Assembly (NCBI GenBank): GCA_001689495.1
Contig: LUJS01000035.1
Location: 1-64,000 of the forward strand
Direction of reading: 5' to 3'
Length of the DNA stretch: 64,000 nucleotides
Origin: Bacteroidales bacterium M8
GTDB lineage: Bacteria; Bacteroidota; Bacteroidia; Bacteroidales; Muribaculaceae
Of the stretch, positions 59,954 through 64,000 are shown piece by piece. Numbering within the stretch: the first letter of the stretch is position 1; each line of letters begins with the position of its first letter. The position numbers and the translations under genes are program-made. The notes beneath the pieces are model-generated. The model saw nothing but the letters and a program-made list of their open reading frames with translations. It was not told the origin of the DNA and did not search any database.

Positions 59954-60922
59954 TTATTTTACTGAAATAATTGTCTTTGCGATAAATCGGGATTTCAACA
60001 AGAATAAGAAAGCTAATTTTCTCAACACACTATAGTCTGTGTGCTCAAGCGCATCTTCTGCGAATTTAGCATAATCCTTATTTTTGCGTACATATCTGCT
60101 AAAATATTGTCTGAATAATGTTGAGTTTAATATCTTCAGACCATTGCTAACATGATCAGTGTATTTCCGCATGAAAAAGCAACGTATATCATAATAATTC
60201 TTAATGAATGCGACATCCTTGTTTATATCATCACTATGGCTGGCAGAATTTTCAAGCTCTCTGTAAACACCTGTTTCAGCTTCTATGGGTATTATATCTG
60301 ACTTCAAGGAGATATAAAGCCATAAAGGATAATCTGCCATCAAGAGTGGGAATTCTATTTGCGATAGAATATCATTTATAAATGAATAAAACAGGCTTTT
60401 ACGGAATACAGTAGTCAGAGTAGGAATGCAATTCCCGTCAAAAAGCAACTGGTTGAAGGTTTTAAAATATTTTGTGTAGGTTTTATTGTCTGAAAAAGCA
60501 CCATCTTTCAGGCATTTGACTCCGGTATAACACAATCCTGCGTTCCGATTCGATTCTAAAACATCAAATTGCTTTTGCAGTTTATTTTCATCTGTCCAAT
60601 AATCATCTCCTTCACATAATGCCACATATTCACCTTGCCCATGATTAATGACATCAGTCAGTATTTTAAAAAAGTTGCGATGTTTCGAATATTGATTTTC
60701 AGTCTGAATAATCGGCTTAATAATATCAGGATATTTAGCCGCATACTCTCTGATTATATCTGACGTTCCGTCTGTCGATGCATCATCATGAATAATGACT
60801 TCGAATGGAAAGTCTGTCTTTTGCATCAGAAATCCGTCAAGACATTCCCTGATATATGGAGCATGGTTGTATGTCAGACTGACAATACTTACAACAGGTT
60901 TACGATCTTTGGAGTCTGCCAT
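59954..60922 (-). CDS. GT2-family glycosyltransferase
   Basis: A 322-residue GT-A enzyme: VSIVSLTYNHAPYIRECLDG, VIIHDDASTDGTSDIIREYA and ALCEGDDYWTDENKLQKQFD, the typical EGDDYW variant. One of four glycosyltransferases in the locus. Confidence 0.88.
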   Translation of the reverse strand: MADSKDRKPVVSIVSLTYNHAPYIRECLDGFLMQKTDFPFEVIIHDDASTDGTSDIIREYAAKYPDIIKPIIQTENQYSKHRNFFKILTDVINHGQGEYVALCEGDDYWTDENKLQKQFDVLESNRNAGLCYTGVKCLKDGAFSDNKTYTKYFKTFNQLLFDGNCIPTLTTVFRKSLFYSFINDILSQIEFPLLMADYPLWLYISLKSDIIPIEAETGVYRELENSASHSDDINKDVAFIKNYYDIRCFFMRKYTDHVSNGLKILNSTLFRQYFSRYVRKNKDYAKFAEDALEHTDYSVLRKLAFLFLLKSRFIAKTIISVK

Positions 60923-60925
60923 AAA

Positions 60926-61468
60926 TCAATACAACAGTTTCAATAGTTCTCTATTACGACTATGCACAGCCTTGCAGGGGACACCATAATTAATGGTCCA
61001 CGGTTGTGTCGTTTTGTTGACAAGACTCATGGCACCTATCACAGAACCTTCGCTGATAGTTACGGCAGGAAATACGACACAATTACATCCAATCTGGACA
61101 TAACGCTCAAGTGTTACCTTACCGCCGGTGACATTAGTGGTATTATCTGGATGAATCGGGCCAATCAGGTAATCTCCCGAAAAGTCATCCATCGCGCTGT
61201 ATATGGTCGATCGGGGTGAAATACCAGTATAGTCCTGCAACTCTATACCTTCGGCTCCATATAACGCGACGTATGCTGAAATATGAATATTGTTGCCAAG
61301 TTTTATATGACCGGAGAGGATACAGAAGTCATCTATTCGGACATTGTTTCCGATAATCATCTTCGATGCACCATAAAAGCTGGCCTTACGACTGATTCTG
61401 ACGTTTTCTCCGACAGATTGAAATCCAATCTGTCGGAGTTCTTCATCAGAAAGAAATGACGTTATCAT
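60926..61468 (-). CDS. Left-handed beta-helix acetyltransferase
   Basis: A 180-residue O-acetyltransferase (WbbJ/CysE-like), taking the ATG at 61468 (MITSFLSDEELRQIGF), which overlaps the next gene by 4 nt. Hexapeptide repeats: VRISRKASFYGASKMIIGNN, VRIDDFCILSGHIKLGNNIH, then VQIGCNCVVFPAVTISEGSV. It likely acetylates a sugar of the repeat unit, perhaps the amino sugar made by the next enzyme. Confidence 0.85.
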   Translation of the reverse strand: MITSFLSDEELRQIGFQSVGENVRISRKASFYGASKMIIGNNVRIDDFCILSGHIKLGNNIHISAYVALYGAEGIELQDYTGISPRSTIYSAMDDFSGDYLIGPIHPDNTTNVTGGKVTLERYVQIGCNCVVFPAVTISEGSVIGAMSLVNKTTQPWTINYGVPCKAVHSRNRELLKLLY

Positions 61469-62574
61469 TTTTTGATCAGGTCGATTACGCGATCTATATC
61501 CTCTTCGGTCAACGAATGATGCATCGGCAGACAAATCACTTCGCTGGCCATGCGTGTGGCTACCGGTAAGTTCTCCTTGCCGGCTGACGGGAGTCCACGA
61601 TAGGTCGAGAACTCTGAGATGAGCGGATAGAAGTAGCGGCGACCTAGCACGTCATGGTCTCGCATCTTGAAATAGAGTTCGTCGCGTGTCATGCCATATT
61701 CTCCGGCATTGATGAATATGGGGAAATATGAATAGTTGTATGTCACGTCGGGTCGTTCGGTGAACATGCTGATACCCTTGACACCGGTCAGAGCCTCGCG
61801 ATAACGATCGGCCACATGATGGCGGGCCTCGATGGCTGCATCCACATGCTTGAGGTTAAGAAGACCGTAGGCGGCACGGACCTCGTCCATCTTCGAGTTG
61901 ATGCCGGGGGCGACCACTTCCGTCTCACCGGCAAAGCCAAAGTTCTTCAGGTAGTCGATACGCTGTTTGGTCTTGGCATCGTGACACACGAGAGCACCAC
62001 CCTCGACCGTGTTATATGTCTTGGTGGCATGGAAAGAAAGTGTCGATATATCTCCGGCTTTCAGTATCGACTCCCCGTTCACCTTGACGCCAAAGGCATG
62101 TGCGGCATCATATATGACCTTAAGGCCATATTTGTCGGCAATGGCTTGGATTGCTTCGGTGTCACAGGGATTGCCATAGACATGGACAGGCATGATTGCC
62201 GTAGTCTTGGGAGTGATGGCGGCCTCGATCTTGGCGGGGTCAAGATTGCCGGTAGCGGGGTCTACGTCGACAAAGACAGGCTTGATGCCGTTCCACCACA
62301 ATGAATGGGTCGTGGCGACAAAACTATAGGGTGTCGTAATGACTTCGCCGGTAATGCGCAGTGCCTGAAGGGCCGTTATCAGAGGGAGCGTTCCATTGGT
62401 GAAAACGCTTATGAACTCGACGCCGAGATAGTCACACAAGGCTTTTTCGAGCTGCTGATGATAGTATCCGTTGTTGGTAATCCATTTACGGTCCCAAATA
62501 TCCTGAAGGTATGGGATAAACTCCTCGAGAGGTGGAAGGAGAGGCGAGGTAACAGTGATCTGTTTTTTATCCAT
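61465..62574 (-). CDS. DegT/DnrJ/EryC1-family sugar aminotransferase
   Basis: A 369-residue PLP enzyme. SFHATKTYNTVEGGALVCHD (about 178-197) contains the PLP lysine; TNGTLPLITALQALRITGEV and VYDAAHAFGVKVNGESI-type motif (Asp for pyridine N) precede. C-terminal LPMHHSLTEEDIDRVIDLIK. It aminates a keto-sugar nucleotide; with the acetyltransferase it would make an N-acetylated amino sugar. Confidence 0.88.
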   Translation of the reverse strand: MDKKQITVTSPLLPPLEEFIPYLQDIWDRKWITNNGYYHQQLEKALCDYLGVEFISVFTNGTLPLITALQALRITGEVITTPYSFVATTHSLWWNGIKPVFVDVDPATGNLDPAKIEAAITPKTTAIMPVHVYGNPCDTEAIQAIADKYGLKVIYDAAHAFGVKVNGESILKAGDISTLSFHATKTYNTVEGGALVCHDAKTKQRIDYLKNFGFAGETEVVAPGINSKMDEVRAAYGLLNLKHVDAAIEARHHVADRYREALTGVKGISMFTERPDVTYNYSYFPIFINAGEYGMTRDELYFKMRDHDVLGRRYFYPLISEFSTYRGLPSAGKENLPVATRMASEVICLPMHHSLTEEDIDRVIDLIKK

Positions 62575-62595
62575 ATATTAAATGTGTTGAGTTTG

Positions 62596-64000
62596 CTATT
62601 TTCTTTTTATGAGTCCCAAGAGTTCCTTGAGGTCTGTAGACTTTGTCATAGTAGTAACGATGAAAAAATATACCAGACCGATAGCTATTCCGGACAGCAG
62701 TTTAGCAATATTGCCGTGGACCAAATGAACTACCCCAAGGACTATCAGGAACATCGAGAGAGAGTACAGGATTGTCGGTGCCAGATCCCTTATCTGCCTG
62801 ACAAAACCGACATCAATAAGTTTTCCCGTGTAGTATGTGTTGATGATCAGTGCAAGTATGGAGTTAAGAATCGCACCGTAGCACATCGCGACCAGTCCCA
62901 TGGGCACGGTGGCTACAAGTATTGCCAGACCTATGATCTTCTTGTATATTTCCAGCTTGAGAAACAGGTCACTACGCCCCTTGACCTGCAATAGGTTGAG
63001 ATTGATAGCATGGACAGGAAACCACATCATTGAAAAACAGATTATCTGCAACAGTTGTCCGGCAAATGCCCATTGCTCGTTGAGGATGACAAAAATAAAG
63101 GGTTCGGCCACGCCTGCCAGCCCCATCATCAAAGGGAAAACGACAAAGGCCGATACTCTTAACGACTTTCTATATACAGTTCTAAGCCTTTGATCATCGC
63201 CCTGTATGGAACACAAGACCGGAAACGTGACCCTCTGTACGATACCGGAGACATTCGAAGACGGAAACTCTGCAAACTGATGAGCTCTTGTATAATAGCC
63301 AAGATCTGAGGCCTTGAAAACTTTTCCGATAACAATCAGGTAAAGATTCTTGTAAATACAATCAAGTATACTTGATAGTGCAAGTTTAGACCCAAATGAA
63401 AATAACTCCTTGAAAGAACTCCAAGAATACAAAAAAGACGGACGCCATTTAGAAAAAATCCACAGCAGTACGGCAACTATAACAAGATTGGTAAGTTGTT
63501 GAGCAACAATAGACCATACCCCGAAACCGGAATAAGCCATTGAGATGCCTATTATGCCCGAAACTACCGCACCGGAGAGTGTCGCTTTTGCCTGAGTCTT
63601 GAAATCTATGTTTACAGTCAGGAGAGCACGCTGAACGACAACAAACGAATTGATGACGATGCTCAGACTTATTACTCTTGTAAGCTCGATCAGAGCAGGC
63701 TCATCATAAAAACTTGCTATGAGTGGAGCCGAGAAGAACAGTATGAAGTAGAGAATGAAGCCAACAGCGATATTGAAATAGAAAACGGTTGAATTGTCAA
63801 CCTCAGACCTATCTTGCTTGCGGATAAGAGCTTGAGAGAAACCGCTGTCTATCAGCGCCTGCGAGATGGAAATGAATATGACCAACATCCCGACTAGGCC
63901 ATAGTCACCGGGCGTAAGCACCCTTGCCATCAAAATCATGACGAGGAATTGTATCCCTTGAACGGAAAACCGTTCAATCGAACTCCATACAGTACCCTTG
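62596..64000 (-). CDS. Polysaccharide flippase (Wzx/MOP family), 5' end outside window
   Basis: At least 467 residues; the frame stays open past the ATG at 63939 to the window edge (WSSIERFSVQGIQFLVM precedes), so the start is beyond 64000. Multi-span protein with the Wzx/PST signature (VLTPGDYGLVGMLVIFISIS, DSGFSQALIRKQDRSEVDNS). It moves lipid-linked repeat units across the inner membrane. Confidence 0.88.
   Translation of the reverse strand, partial: KGTVWSSIERFSVQGIQFLVMILMARVLTPGDYGLVGMLVIFISISQALIDSGFSQALIRKQDRSEVDNSTVFYFNIAVGFILYFILFFSAPLIASFYDEPALIELTRVISLSIVINSFVVVQRALLTVNIDFKTQAKATLSGAVVSGIIGISMAYSGFGVWSIVAQQLTNLVIVAVLLWIFSKWRPSFLYSWSSFKELFSFGSKLALSSILDCIYKNLYLIVIGKVFKASDLGYYTRAHQFAEFPSSNVSGIVQRVTFPVLCSIQGDDQRLRTVYRKSLRVSAFVVFPLMMGLAGVAEPFIFVILNEQWAFAGQLLQIICFSMMWFPVHAINLNLLQVKGRSDLFLKLEIYKKIIGLAILVATVPMGLVAMCYGAILNSILALIINTYYTGKLIDVGFVRQIRDLAPTILYSLSMFLIVLGVVHLVHGNIAKLLSGIAIGLVYFFIVTTMTKSTDLKELLGLIKRK

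Noticed and set aside
1..64000. CRISPR arrays, insertion sequences, rRNA genes
   Set aside because: I saw no regularly spaced direct repeats of CRISPR type, no IS transposase apart from the phage's own, and no rRNA sequence.

Overview
The window looks like a chromosome segment of a Bacteroidales bacterium, most likely from the gut and plausibly Muribaculaceae (family is inference). Supporting signs are repeated Bacteroidota-type promoters (TTTG, about 19 nt, TAnnTTTG), few Shine-Dalgarno sites, a TonB-receptor/DUF4249 pair, and lipoproteins and glycan genes typical of the group.

Positions 371-40528 hold a complete Mu-type transposable prophage. It has TG...CA ends with related 17-nt termini and a perfect 5-bp target duplication (TTTCG at 366-370 and 40529-40533). 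From the left come an end region with GGGGTTACA repeats, a leftward repressor facing a rightward early promoter, and a rightward early operon (1.3-10.2 kb). The early operon contains a structured RNA with a tRNA-like 3' end, a MuA-like transposase, a MuB-like ATPase, a RecA-like ATPase, three small Cys-knuckle proteins, a Gp16-like protein, Gam and two virion morphogenesis genes. A leftward block (19.8-10.3 kb) follows: small and large terminase, DUF1320-like protein, portal, MuF with a predicted nuclease tail, a small membrane protein, a diversity-generating retroelement (DGR: template repeat plus reverse transcriptase), a DUF4376-like protein, a thymidylate-synthase-family protein and an adenine methyltransferase. 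The rightward late operon (20.0-40.3 kb) runs from protease/scaffold and major capsid through lysis genes and tail tube, a tail chaperone with a -1 frameshift site, the tape measure and the tail tip. It ends with a 2315-residue tail adhesin whose C-terminus carries the DGR variable repeat. Template and variable repeats differ at six positions, all adenines in the template, plus one 27-nt in-frame gap. The reverse transcriptase reads YCDN instead of YxDD and carries a one-base frameshift, so the DGR may be inactive now. Layout and content resemble the Mu-like, DGR-bearing Bacteroides phage known as Hankyphage.

The right-hand host DNA (40.5-64 kb) starts with a small accessory stretch: a protein of unknown function, a PAS/LuxR regulator, a DUF1016 PDDEXK nuclease, a GrpB-like protein and small proteins. 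Conserved chromosomal genes follow: DUF4249 lipoprotein and TonB receptor, Maf, SSB, a lipoprotein, thymidine kinase, DUF3108 protein and a metallophosphoesterase.

The last 12 kb (51.75-64.0 kb, leftward) is a surface polysaccharide locus: a flippase cut by the window edge, sugar aminotransferase, acetyltransferase, four glycosyltransferases, a TupA-like ATP-grasp protein, an EpsG/Wzy-like polymerase, and at its distal end a galacturonokinase-like GHMP kinase, a nucleotidyltransferase and a UDP-glucuronate 4-epimerase-like enzyme. The middle of the locus is strikingly AT-rich compared with its neighbours, as expected for exchanged glycan genes.
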